A stretch of DNA of 64,000 nucleotides from Caldichromatium japonicum (GTDB lineage: Bacteria > Pseudomonadota > Gammaproteobacteria > Chromatiales > Chromatiaceae): NCBI RefSeq assembly GCF_011290485.1, contig NZ_CP048029.1, positions 1,054,001 through 1,118,000 of the forward strand, written 5' to 3'. A program made the position numbers and the translations under genes. The notes below the pieces were generated by a model. The model worked only from the letters and a program-made list of their open reading frames with translations, searched no databases and was not told the DNA's origin. Below are positions 34,714-43,199 of the stretch, piece by piece (positions within the stretch are counted from its first letter, which is position 1; each line of letters begins with the position of its first letter).

Positions 34714-35760
34714 TCAGACCTCTGGGTCCTTGAGCCGTTCTAGACAGCTGCGGCACAGTTCGCGCACATCGCCAAGCGGCAGGGCCGGCAGGCCGATAAG
34801 CTCTAGACCAGCTGACAACTGCAGGGCAGGGCGCTCAAGCTGGCCGAGGACCACCCGATATTCACGCCTGGCCTGTTCGACCTGACCGGCGGCACGATAG
34901 ACCTCGGCAAGCTGGAAATGGGCCGTCCAGGTATCCGGACGGTGATAGATGGCGCGGCGCAACCATACGATGGCCTCCTCAATGCGGCCCTGCACCTGAC
35001 AGATCCGGTTAAGGAGCAGCAGGGCCCCGAGCTCCCAAGGGTCCGCTGCCAGGAGCTGCTTGGCCAAGCGCTCGGCCTCTGCTAGTCGCCCCTGGGTGAA
35101 CAACAGTCCCCCCTTGAAGACCAGGTCCTCGGGGTGTAGATCAGGGGCAACACACAGCGGTTCGATCTCCTCCAAGGTCTCGGCATAACGCTCGGCCTGG
35201 GCGAGGGCAAGCGCCTGCTGGCGGATCCTAGCGGCGTCCCTTAAGGTCGGCTCGCTGATCCCTTCTTTATTTCCCCTCTCGACCGATGGAGGATGGATAG
35301 CGGGGTGCTGCCAGGTGGGCACTCGCCTGTTGGATCCATGGTCTTCGGCTGTCTGCACAGACCCCGGCAAACCGCTCTGACATGGGTCCAGAGGCGGTGT
35401 CACAAGGGTTGGGTTGACCTGCCGCCTTGATCCTGCGTCTTCCAGCGGCACCCCCTGGTCTGGCCCTTGACCCTCTGGGGGGAACCTTATCCCTGAGCCC
35501 TCGCCCTGTCCCTGAGAGTCAGGGGGCTGATTGACAAACAGAAACACCCCCTCGCGTTCACAGAGCCTTAAGACCCCCAGGTCATTGGCCAGGGTCTCGG
35601 TTGAGCCGACCAGCAGGTAGCCGCCAGGGACCAGCAGCCCCTTGAGCCGTTCGAGGGCGCGTCTGCGGGTCGGTGGATCGAAATAGATCGAGACATTGCG
35701 AAGGAAGATGAGGTCCTGTCCTTTCAGCCCCCCGGGCTCAGAGGGTTCTAGTACATTCTT
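34714..35760 (-). pseudogene. CheR-TPR methyltransferase (WspC-like), 5' end lost to an IS
   Basis: The residues after the IS junction are the C-terminal half of the CheR methyltransferase domain (GQDLIFLRNVSIYFDPPTRR, LKGLLVPGGYLLVGSTETL), then a proline-rich linker of about 110 residues, then TPR repeats (about the last 150 residues, with GRLAEAERLAKQLLAADPWEL and GRIEEAIVWLRRAIYHRPDT). CheR plus TPR is the architecture of WspC. The SAM-binding N-terminal half is missing; the open frame now begins in the IS630 remnant at 35829. It sits 10 bp upstream of the cheA remnant. Confidence 0.85.
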
Positions 35761-36316
35761 GATAAGAAACACATGCTTTTGAAATTGAGTGAGCTGTCCA
35801 GATGTCGTGGGCATGGAAAGACGAGACATGAGATTGCTGTCGTTTGCGGCGCGCGAAGGGGCCCAAGGACAAGGGGGGTAGGCGCAAGGTGGGCGAGAAG
35901 CGGGCGCTGTTGGCGGAGCAGGACGCCCAGATACGCAAGCTCATGTGCGACGGGACACCGGATCAGCTGAAGCTGCCGTTTGCGCTGTGGAGCCGGCAGG
36001 CGGTGCGGCAGTTGATCCTCGACTGTTTTGGCATCGAGCTCAGGCCGCAGGGGGAGGGCAAGTACTTGGTGCGCTGGGGATTGACGCCCCAGAAACCGAT
36101 TCGGCGCGCCTATGAGCAAAGCCCGCCGGCGGGCAAGACGTGGCTTGAGGAGACCTACCCGGATATTGCCCGGCGCGCCAAGGGCGATCTGAAGAAGGCG
36201 ACCGTCAGCCACCTGCGCCGCCTTCTCAATTCCCCCCAACGCATCATGTGCTACTTCCAGCATCCCAAGCTCCATGATGCCGCGTAATACAAGTTCATTG
36301 GTTTCGGATCAATTCG
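35760..36316 (+). mobile_element. Internally deleted IS630-family element
   Basis: A plus-strand frame (35844-36287) encodes fragments of an IS630 transposase: GTPDQLKLPFALWSRQAVRQ, RWGLTPQKPIRRAYEQ, WLEETYPDIARRAKG, then directly the C-terminal HLRRLL...CYFQHPKLHDAA. The DDE catalytic region between them and the extreme N-terminus are missing. Imperfect terminal repeats are visible: AAGAAACACATGC near 35766 and, reversed, CCGAAACCAATGAAC near 36293-36307. It disrupts cheR and cannot transpose by itself. Confidence 0.75.
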
Positions 36317-36517
36317 GATCAATAAAGATGGGCGCGGTATGAGTGAGGGGCGATGAGGCGACGGTTGTGGATGCTGTACTCCCTTGATCGCCAATGACCA
36401 TCCTAAGGAACATTCACGACAGCAGATGCTGGCAATTGATCTGATGGCTTGGCTTGCAGCTGGCTGGCCCATGCATTGACAATGCTACAATTGCCACCTC
36501 CCTGCAGGGTTTTCTCC
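36317..36517. other. Spacer between IS630 remnant and secreted coiled-coil gene
   Basis: No gene is seen. A 10 bp tandem duplication (TTCGGATCAA twice) lies at the left edge, about 36305-36325. The missing 5' half of cheR is not found here, so a deletion accompanied the IS event. TTGACA at 36475-36480 could be a -35 element for the next gene, but no good -10 follows at 17 bp. Confidence 0.35.
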
Positions 36518-37780
36518 ATGTATGCGTGCATGCGGCCTTTGGTTTCTGTTGTTCTGCTGGGCCTAAGTGGATCGCTATGCCCGTCGGCTGAGGTCTTCGC
36601 CCAAGACAGCGGCGCCATCTGGTCCCAGGCAGGTGAACAGGCGGCGCAATGGTGGGGGCAATCGCGGGAGCTTGCGGGACAGGCCATGCACGAGATGCAA
36701 TCCTGGTTTAGTGCGCAGGGACCTGAGCTCAACGAGGTCTGGCAGAGGGCCATGCCTAGCCTCAATCAGGTACTGCGCTTAGAAGAGCGTCAGCCGAGAC
36801 TGCCTAAACGCTCTTGGTTTAGGCGCGATCAACAGGACAATCAGGCCGAGATCAATGCCTTGCTCGATGAAGCCGTTGTCATCCTCTCGGTTTCACCAGC
36901 ACGCGATGAACGCCAGCGCATCCAAGCGCTTGAGCTCCAGATCAACCGTTGGCGCGCAGAGATCCTGGATTATCGCCAGCGGCGTCTATCCGCGCCTGCT
37001 CAGGCAACCTTCAAAAAGACCATCGCCGATTATGATGCCCTGATCGCGGCACGCGAGTCCGAGATCCGAAAAGCCACCCAAGAGATCGATAGGCTCAAGC
37101 GTCAATTCGCCCAGTCGCTGCGCGCCATTGGTTTAAGGCTTGAGGATGATCAGATCGATCTCTTGTTATCCACCGTGGTCGGCGATCACCTGGTTGATCT
37201 CGGTATCCTATTCGACAACATCAAGCGCATCACTCAGCAGCTTGAGGTCTTGCTTGAACAGAACGGTGAGGATTTAGAGGCGGCGCGCCGTTATTATGGG
37301 ATCTATGTCGTGTTGCTCAAGGCGCTTGAGCGCATGCACACCCAGATCGAGAGCGCGATCGCTACAAGGTATCTCCCGCGGATCGATGAGATCCGTGCGC
37401 AGACCCAGGCGCTTGCTGCCGACACCCAGCGGCTGATTGAGCAGGCATCCCCCGAGCGTCGGGCGTTATTTGAAAGCAATCTACGCGCCCAACAGCTTAC
37501 CCTCCAGGCGGCTGAGATCTACCGTCAATATCTGCTCGAACAGTCCAACCAGGTCCGGCAAGCGCGTCAGGCGCTCACCCAAGACATCGCTGCCGCGTGG
37601 AACACCTACGAAACAGTGCGCGTCTCGGGGGAACTGGTGGGCCTAATCCGTTCCAGCCGCACCCTGCTTCAGGGCCTGATGGATCGCCAGGCGCCTAGCC
37701 TTCGCCACTTTGACAACCTGGAGATGCAGCGCGAGATCCAGAAGCTCACCGAACAGTTACGGGGTAATCTGACTACATAG
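36518..37780 (+). CDS. Secreted coiled-coil protein of unknown function
   Basis: The 420-residue protein has a signal peptide (about residues 1-32, LVSVVLLGLSG core) and is otherwise almost entirely helical with heptad-like stretches (about 115-205 and 290-400), for example AQATFKKTIADYDALIAARE and IRKATQEIDRLKRQF. No family was recognised. It may be a periplasmic spacer or outer-membrane-associated rod. The ATG at 36518 has AGGG about ten bases upstream; ATG 36530 is an alternative. Its last 8 bp overlap the convergent lipoprotein gene. Confidence 0.65.
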   Translation: MYACMRPLVSVVLLGLSGSLCPSAEVFAQDSGAIWSQAGEQAAQWWGQSRELAGQAMHEMQSWFSAQGPELNEVWQRAMPSLNQVLRLEERQPRLPKRSWFRRDQQDNQAEINALLDEAVVILSVSPARDERQRIQALELQINRWRAEILDYRQRRLSAPAQATFKKTIADYDALIAARESEIRKATQEIDRLKRQFAQSLRAIGLRLEDDQIDLLLSTVVGDHLVDLGILFDNIKRITQQLEVLLEQNGEDLEAARRYYGIYVVLLKALERMHTQIESAIATRYLPRIDEIRAQTQALAADTQRLIEQASPERRALFESNLRAQQLTLQAAEIYRQYLLEQSNQVRQARQALTQDIAAAWNTYETVRVSGELVGLIRSSRTLLQGLMDRQAPSLRHFDNLEMQREIQKLTEQLRGNLTT

Positions 37781-38348
37781 ATTCAGCCGGAGGGGTCCAA
37801 GAGACATAGCGATAGGGGATGGCCTGACCGAGCGGCTGATAACCATAGACGATCTCGCCGCGCGTACCGTCGGCAAACCTCAGGACCCCGATCCCGCTGC
37901 GCCCATCGAGCGCTGAACCCAAATCGGCGCGCCCGCGTCGCCCGTCGGAGCACTGGACCTCGAGGATGGCTTGGGTCGCACCGGCGAAGGCGTCATAGTT
38001 CCCTTCACAGTGCTTGGCCCCGTGGTTGACCCAAAAGCTGGTGACGAAGGGTGAGGCATCATAGCGCCCGAGATAGATCTCCTGGCCCAGGATCAGGGCG
38101 ATGGGCCCGGCGTTTGAGTTGCGTCCATAGGGGACGTCATCAGGGATCGGGGTCTCGAAATAGCCCATCACCTCGCTGACACAGCCCGAATAGTCCTCGA
38201 GATCCAGATGCCGGCACAGATGATTGCCGAAGCTCTCGGGGCTGACCGATTGGGCCAGCGGCATGAGATAGCCTGGTGGCGGTGGCGGTGGCATGCAGCC
38301 AGCGAGGAAGATGCAAGGTGCGAACGCGAGGGCACAATGGCGCAACAT
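37773..38348 (-). CDS. Predicted lipoprotein of unknown function
   Basis: The 191-residue protein has a lipobox IFLAGC (cysteine about residue 18) followed by a proline run, so it should be acylated and exported. The mature part has four further cysteines (HLC, SGC, KHC, VQC), which could form two disulfides. The C-terminal part (RGRADLGSALDGRSGIGVLRF) resembles short beta-strand repeats. GGGAGAAG precedes the ATG at 38348. It is the last gene of a minus-strand run of envelope proteins. Confidence 0.65.
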   Translation of the reverse strand: MLRHCALAFAPCIFLAGCMPPPPPPGYLMPLAQSVSPESFGNHLCRHLDLEDYSGCVSEVMGYFETPIPDDVPYGRNSNAGPIALILGQEIYLGRYDASPFVTSFWVNHGAKHCEGNYDAFAGATQAILEVQCSDGRRGRADLGSALDGRSGIGVLRFADGTRGEIVYGYQPLGQAIPYRYVSWTPPAESM

Positions 38349-38403
38349 GGGCTTCTCCCAATCGATCAGCAAGACAGATATTCCCCAAGTATAAGCCGCC
38401 TGC

Positions 38404-39183
38404 TCATAAACGGTTCTGCATGATCAAAAACCAGGGGCGGCGGGACAGAGGTTGCAAGTGCCCTTGAGGGTCGAGTTCAAGGCGCACCCGCGAGACCGAG
38501 TTGCGCACATTGCCGCCGATCGCCTCCAGGGTCCGCCCTTGTTTATGGACGACCAGGTCGCAGTGTGCCTTCAATCCGCCTAAAGACATAGGATCGATAT
38601 AGCCATCGATCAGCAGGGGCTGAAAGGGAGGACGTGACGCGCAGATCAGATCGCCCGGTTCTGGGCTGTAGTCCTGGATGCGCCGCGGCACAAAATAGCG
38701 ACCCGGTTCGGGCGCGCGCGCGATGAGTTCGGCGAGATATTCCCAATGGGCGATCGTCGGCCTGAATTGATCCATTGGGACGTTGGCCTCTTGCATCACC
38801 CAGCCGATGAAGGCCGCCGACCAGGGTTTTTGACAGTCCATACCGGTGAGCTCGGGATGACCGACGGCGCGCCAGTATGCATTCACCCGTTCGCTTTGCC
38901 GCGGTCCGTCATCCTCCCAGTCGCCGACTAAGGGAATGCTTTCAATGCCTCCCGCAAAGACCACCTCCTGACGCCCAAAGAAACGCCATTCCTGTTCGGC
39001 CTGGTGGATGATGGCCTGCTTCAGACGCGGGTTGGGGAGGGGTGGGGTACCGATGGGATGGCCCAGCCAGCTCCCCCCGGATACAGGGGGGAGTACGGGC
39101 GGGGCGGCGCAGGAGGCCATGAACAGCGCCAGGAGCGCTGCCGCTACGGCCTTGACAGGGGCGAAGGGACTAAAGATCCGCAT
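38404..39183 (-). CDS. DUF2272 lipoprotein, putative NlpC/CHAP-like cysteine hydrolase
   Basis: This is a 259-residue protein with a signal and lipobox (LLALFMASC). The DUF2272 domain follows: CQKPWSAAFIGWVMQEANVP with a possible nucleophilic cysteine, PGDLICASRPP, a histidine in AHCDLVVHKQG, and IGGNVRNSVSRV at the end, matching the Cys-His-polar order of NlpC/P60-like enzymes. The catalytic role is inference. A longer in-frame start exists at 39324, but ATG 39183 directly precedes the signal peptide. It lies 55 bp upstream of the lipoprotein gene. Confidence 0.78.
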   Translation of the reverse strand: MRIFSPFAPVKAVAAALLALFMASCAAPPVLPPVSGGSWLGHPIGTPPLPNPRLKQAIIHQAEQEWRFFGRQEVVFAGGIESIPLVGDWEDDGPRQSERVNAYWRAVGHPELTGMDCQKPWSAAFIGWVMQEANVPMDQFRPTIAHWEYLAELIARAPEPGRYFVPRRIQDYSPEPGDLICASRPPFQPLLIDGYIDPMSLGGLKAHCDLVVHKQGRTLEAIGGNVRNSVSRVRLELDPQGHLQPLSRRPWFLIMQNRL

Positions 39184-39320
39184 GAGGCCCCGTAACCCTT
39201 GAGCCAGTTTGGCTTTCCAGAAAAGGGCCCTGCTGGGATGGGCACACTCCCGCCTATATTGTAGGGCAAACGCCGCCCGGTCAGCGCCTATTGTGCAATG
39301 GCCAAGGGCCAGGGGCGCGC

Positions 39321-41081
39321 TCATCGCGGCGGGCGGGTGGTGGTGCGAAACCAGATGCGGTATTGCTCCATGCGGACACGCTGTTCAGCAGGGGCGCGGC
39401 GCCGGCAGGTTGCGGCCTCGGCGCTTCCCGGCTCGGCACCCCAACGTAGCTCGATACAATCATTCGGGTTATAGGCCATTTCTAGATTAGCGCGCCGGAC
39501 GTAGAGCTCACGCAAGGTCAGGCGCCAAGGGCTGCCGTCGCTACGGGTGTAAACGACCGCTTGTCGGTCGAGCGCTTGCTGATGTCGCTGTTCGACCCGG
39601 GCTGCGGCGCTGTCTGGGCCCTCGCCGCCGAGGGTATAGAGTTCGGGGTAACGGCGGATACGTTGCGCCAGCCCCTCGACCACCTTCAGGGCGATTAATA
39701 ATCGCAGATCGCGCGATGGAGTCGAATAATCCTCCCAAGGCCCGGTGGTCTCGAAGATTGCCGGCCCGCTGGGCATGGGAATGACCGCGCCTGGGTTCTG
39801 GCTCAGATAGCGCGCGCCGTTTTCCACCGATTGCACCCGGGTCTCAATCTGTTCGATCAAGGCTGCAAGCAGCGCGTCATAGGCGCTGATGGGGTCTAGA
39901 CCCCCTGGATTGATCAACTGCTCGAGACGCGCATAAAACTGATCCGCATCGAGATAGCGCTGTTCGAGGGAGAAGGGGCGCGCCCCGTGTCCGGTCAGCT
40001 CGGCGTTGGAGAGGGGGCGCCAGCCACCGCCTGCTTGCACCAGTGGGCGGAAGGCCTTGAAGCCTGGACCGGCACTTGGGGTCTCAGCGAACAAAAAGTT
40101 ACCTTCCCAATAGCGCTTGCGGGTCACCGAGTTGTCCGGCTGGGCGTCGACCGCAAGCAGTCGGCCTGGGGTCTTACCGTCGCCTGGTAACCATTTGACT
40201 AGGATCAGGGTATGACCATAGGGATCGGCATAAACCGTCCCGGGCCAGAGCGATCCACGTTCGAGTGCCAGGGGATAGAGGTCGGTGGCGTTGTCGTCCA
40301 GGGCGGTGCGTCCATTGCCCGAATGTACTGTATCCATCAGTCGGCGGACGGCCTCGCGGAAGCTCTTCGAGGGTGCGCGTACCCCGACAAAGCGGGCGTC
40401 GATGATCGGCGCCTGACAGCGTGGTGGTGCGGTGGATGTACCGCGGCTGCATGGCCGATAACTGATCGGCAGGCCCAGCTTCCAGGCGAAATAGGCGCGC
40501 AGATAATAGGGCAGATCGGCGCAATCCGGCTCGGCGCGCAACGAGTCGTCTTCGTTCAATCCGAGATAATTAAACAAGAGGTTGTGCACTGGATCGCGCA
40601 GGATTGGCGCGAGCGAATCGAGGCTCAGCGTCTCATCGGGCGGGGCAGCGAAGAGATGCTCGATCCAAGCGGAAAAAAACGCCTCGGTTGCCTCATCCCA
40701 GCGCCCGCTGCCGCGCTCGCCCATCCCCTGACCGACATCGATCTCCGTACAACCCACCGCTTGCCCAGCGCGGAGCGCAGTCAAGCGATAAGGTCCCGCC
40801 TCCACGCGAAAGAGCGTCCCCTGCAGCGACCAAGGGGGGCCGCCGCCCGGGCGGCTGGGCAAAACCTCGATGCGACCCGCGGGATCAGTGACCAGGATGG
40901 CATCCAGTACCCCGTCGGTTGCCACCGCCATGACTGCCAGCGGTTGCCCTGGGCGCACCATCAGCGGTGCCGTCCACACCCTCACCGCCATCCCCTGGCG
41001 ACATTCCCCCACGGCCCCTGCCGGTTGGCCGACCAGCGCAAGTGCCCCATATAGGACGCCTAGCCAGAAACCGAATCGCAC
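39321..41081 (-). CDS. Large secreted protein, possibly transglutaminase-like
   Basis: The 586-residue protein has a signal peptide (FGFWLGVLYGALALVGQPAGA), an N-terminal beta domain (about 20-115) and a large C-terminal part. In the latter, a cysteine at about residue 187 (DCADLPYYLRAYFAWKLGLP), histidine at about 290 (ADPYGHTLILVKW) and aspartate at about 312 (LLAVDAQPDN) follow the Cys-His-Asp order of transglutaminase/papain-like folds. No specific family was recognised. The start is set at GTG 41081, which has GAGGGGG nine bases upstream, rather than ATG 41117. It heads a run with the DUF2272 protein and the lipoprotein. Confidence 0.65.
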   Translation of the reverse strand: MRFGFWLGVLYGALALVGQPAGAVGECRQGMAVRVWTAPLMVRPGQPLAVMAVATDGVLDAILVTDPAGRIEVLPSRPGGGPPWSLQGTLFRVEAGPYRLTALRAGQAVGCTEIDVGQGMGERGSGRWDEATEAFFSAWIEHLFAAPPDETLSLDSLAPILRDPVHNLLFNYLGLNEDDSLRAEPDCADLPYYLRAYFAWKLGLPISYRPCSRGTSTAPPRCQAPIIDARFVGVRAPSKSFREAVRRLMDTVHSGNGRTALDDNATDLYPLALERGSLWPGTVYADPYGHTLILVKWLPGDGKTPGRLLAVDAQPDNSVTRKRYWEGNFLFAETPSAGPGFKAFRPLVQAGGGWRPLSNAELTGHGARPFSLEQRYLDADQFYARLEQLINPGGLDPISAYDALLAALIEQIETRVQSVENGARYLSQNPGAVIPMPSGPAIFETTGPWEDYSTPSRDLRLLIALKVVEGLAQRIRRYPELYTLGGEGPDSAAARVEQRHQQALDRQAVVYTRSDGSPWRLTLRELYVRRANLEMAYNPNDCIELRWGAEPGSAEAATCRRRAPAEQRVRMEQYRIWFRTTTRPPR

Positions 41082-41204
41082 TCTCGCATCCCCCTCAACC
41101 CCTGCGTGGCCACCCATTCTACATGGGTTCGTGCCAGGCAGCTGAGGCGATGGCGATGCAATCTGAGGAGGATCATCAGGGGTGCACCGCTTAGAGGTAT
41201 GCGG

Positions 41205-41840
41205 TCAAGAGCCGTTGCATCCGCATGAGCTCGCGCGCCTCTTGCTCGAGTCTTTCGTGATGGACCGAAATCCTTTCCAACAATACAAGGGTGCCGGTTG
41301 AGCGGAGCACGAGGTTTCCGCACTGTGCCAGACGATCGATCGCGCCTTGGCCAAGGCGCGGGAGTGCCTCAGCGTCTTGGGTAAGAGATCGGCTTGATCG
41401 GCGAGCGGGCCGAGATCCGCCATCTCGACCCGCTGAAAGCCAGAGCCCGCGAGCGATAGGGCAAAGGTCTTGCGTATGATGTTTCTTGAGCCGCTCAGAT
41501 CAGGGAGCAGGCAAAGGATCCAGAGCTTACTCGGTTGGCTCTGTCGCAACAAGGCGATGAGACGATGGTTGGTATCCTCTGCATCCAGGGTCCAGCAGAG
41601 CGTGCAGTCGTCTTGCGCGCGGCGATAGATCTGCTCGACATAGCCGATATACCGGGTCAGGCGCGCGGCGTCCTTGGTCTCCTTGTACACTGGATCCGAT
41701 GGCTTGAGGGGCGTAAATCCGGATTTGGTCATGAATTGATTGAACGGGCCGGCGATCTTGGGATCAATGCGGCGTCCCGTAAAGAGGGCGAGGACGAAGA
41801 TGACGAGAGCGGCGAGCATGCCGAGAAGACCAGCGATCAT
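41205..41840 (-). CDS. Membrane-anchored protein of unknown function, probably frameshifted near the 3' end
   Basis: The 211-residue frame starts with a membrane helix (MIAGLLGMLAALVIFVLALF) and continues into a cytosolic domain with no recognised family. After the sequence GCGCGATCGATCG (minus strand, about 41330-41344) the current frame encodes unlikely residues rich in S, C and W. The -1 frame instead gives DRLAQCGNLVLRSTGTLVLL then ERISVHHERLEQEARELMRM to a stop at 41191-41193. Restoring one GATC unit (three instead of two) joins the frames exactly. It is therefore likely that a 4 bp slippage changed the C-terminus. Confidence 0.6.
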   Translation of the reverse strand: MIAGLLGMLAALVIFVLALFTGRRIDPKIAGPFNQFMTKSGFTPLKPSDPVYKETKDAARLTRYIGYVEQIYRRAQDDCTLCWTLDAEDTNHRLIALLRQSQPSKLWILCLLPDLSGSRNIIRKTFALSLAGSGFQRVEMADLGPLADQADLLPKTLRHSRALAKARSIVWHSAETSCSAQPAPLYCWKGFRSITKDSSKRRASSCGCNGS

Positions 41841-42072
41841 CGGGTAGCGCTCCGGTGAGTGGGAGAAGCTCCTCTAGAAGCTGGGATCGAGCACTAGTCC
41901 CCTGGCATGTCGCGTCAACTTGGCGCCCACTGGTGATCCAATGCGCAACACGCCTTGCCCTTGACTGCGGGGAGGATATCAATCTCTACGCACTCTCTAC
42001 GCACTGGCCAGAGGCTGATTCCGGGCAGGGTGCCAGCGCCTTGCTGAGGCCTAAGAGGCGTGCCTGTCCGCC

Positions 42073-42976
42073 TCAATCGCCGTCGCCCAGCATCTCAAAA
42101 TAGTCTAGGACGACGGTTGAGACACCGACATCATAGTCGATCATCAGCTCGGCAAACTGTTTGCCGTCGAGCAGAACGATCCTGGTCTCGATCCTGACCG
42201 CATAGGTGAGGGCCTCTGGCGTGAAATGAAGAGGTGGTGATGAAGATCTCCTTCTTAGCGTGTTGCCCCTGAAGGGCACCGACGAACCTCTGGATCTCTG
42301 GCCGACCTACAGGGCCTTGCCAGCGTTTGGCCTGGATGAAGATGACATCCAGCCCCAGGCGATCCTCCTTGAGGATCCCATCGATGCCGCCATCGCTGGT
42401 CCGTCCCAGTCGGGCAGCGGCCTCGGGCCGCGAGCCGCCATAGCCCATCCGCACCAAGAGATCGAGCACCACTTGCTCGAAAAAGGTGGGCGAGCAGTCG
42501 AGGATACGTGCGATGAACTCATCGGCAAGCCGTGCGCGCAGTTGCTGATAGGCAATCTCGATCGCTTCCTCGAGTGCCTGCTCGCTCACCTCGGTCTTGA
42601 GTGACATCACCTCTTGATGCTTGCCAACTCGCAAGGGGAGGCGAAAGGTGACGAACTCGGGAAAGCGTCGGAGAAACTGACAATCGATGTGCTCTGGCGC
42701 CTCATGCAGGATCGCCTGATCGCGATCGGTGATCTGTAGCAGGCCGCGGTGCGGTGCGCTCAGGAGCCCCGCCTTTTTGAGATAGGTTGCTGCCCAACTG
42801 GCACGGTTGTAGAAGATCGGCTGTCGACCACTGGGTAAAAGCGCCTCGCGTTCAGCGGGCGTGAAGTTGAATTGGGCGGCCAAGGAGGTAACCAGCTCCT
42901 GCTTGCCCCGCGCCTGTCCGTCGGCGAGACAACGCAATAGCGGCAGCATCAGGGTCTGATAATCTGGGATCGGCAT
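42073..42976 (-). pseudogene. mrr: Mrr-type restriction endonuclease with a C-terminal frameshift
   Basis: The N-terminal Mrr domain (about residues 1-90, IPDYQTLMLPLLR, TPAEREALLPSG, YLKKAGLL) is followed by the nuclease domain with LDLLVRMGYGG, GGIDGILKEDRLGLDVIFIQAKRW and VGRPEIQRFVGALQGQ, which carry the PD-(D/E)XK D...QxK residues. At about 42224-42233 the frame is lost: the sequence TCATTTCACG reads correctly only if one T is removed. The other frame then gives FTPEALTYAVRIETRIVLLDG and the normal C-terminus to 42073. Mrr cuts methylated DNA. It may be inactive, or the T-run may be a phase switch. ATG 42976 is taken as the start. Confidence 0.85.
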
Positions 42977-43199
42977 CACGGGACAACAGGGTGTTTAGGA
43001 TCCGCCGAGGGAGCGACCTGATGCCCGCAAGCGGCGTTTCCATACGCAGGCTGCTTGACCGACCTCCGGCATCCGGACATAAAATTTCACTTTTTGGTAA
43101 CTGGGCCGGCTGCGCTGGGTCTTTATCCCTTTACCGAGTCAAGCCATGCGTTCATCCTAGGGTATGCGGCGCCCGCCCTATGCGAAAAACTGGGTCTTC

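Noticed and set aside
43055..43199. Plus-strand frame upstream of prfB
   Set aside because: It overlaps the prfB start in another frame, has no ribosome binding site and shows no homology pattern.
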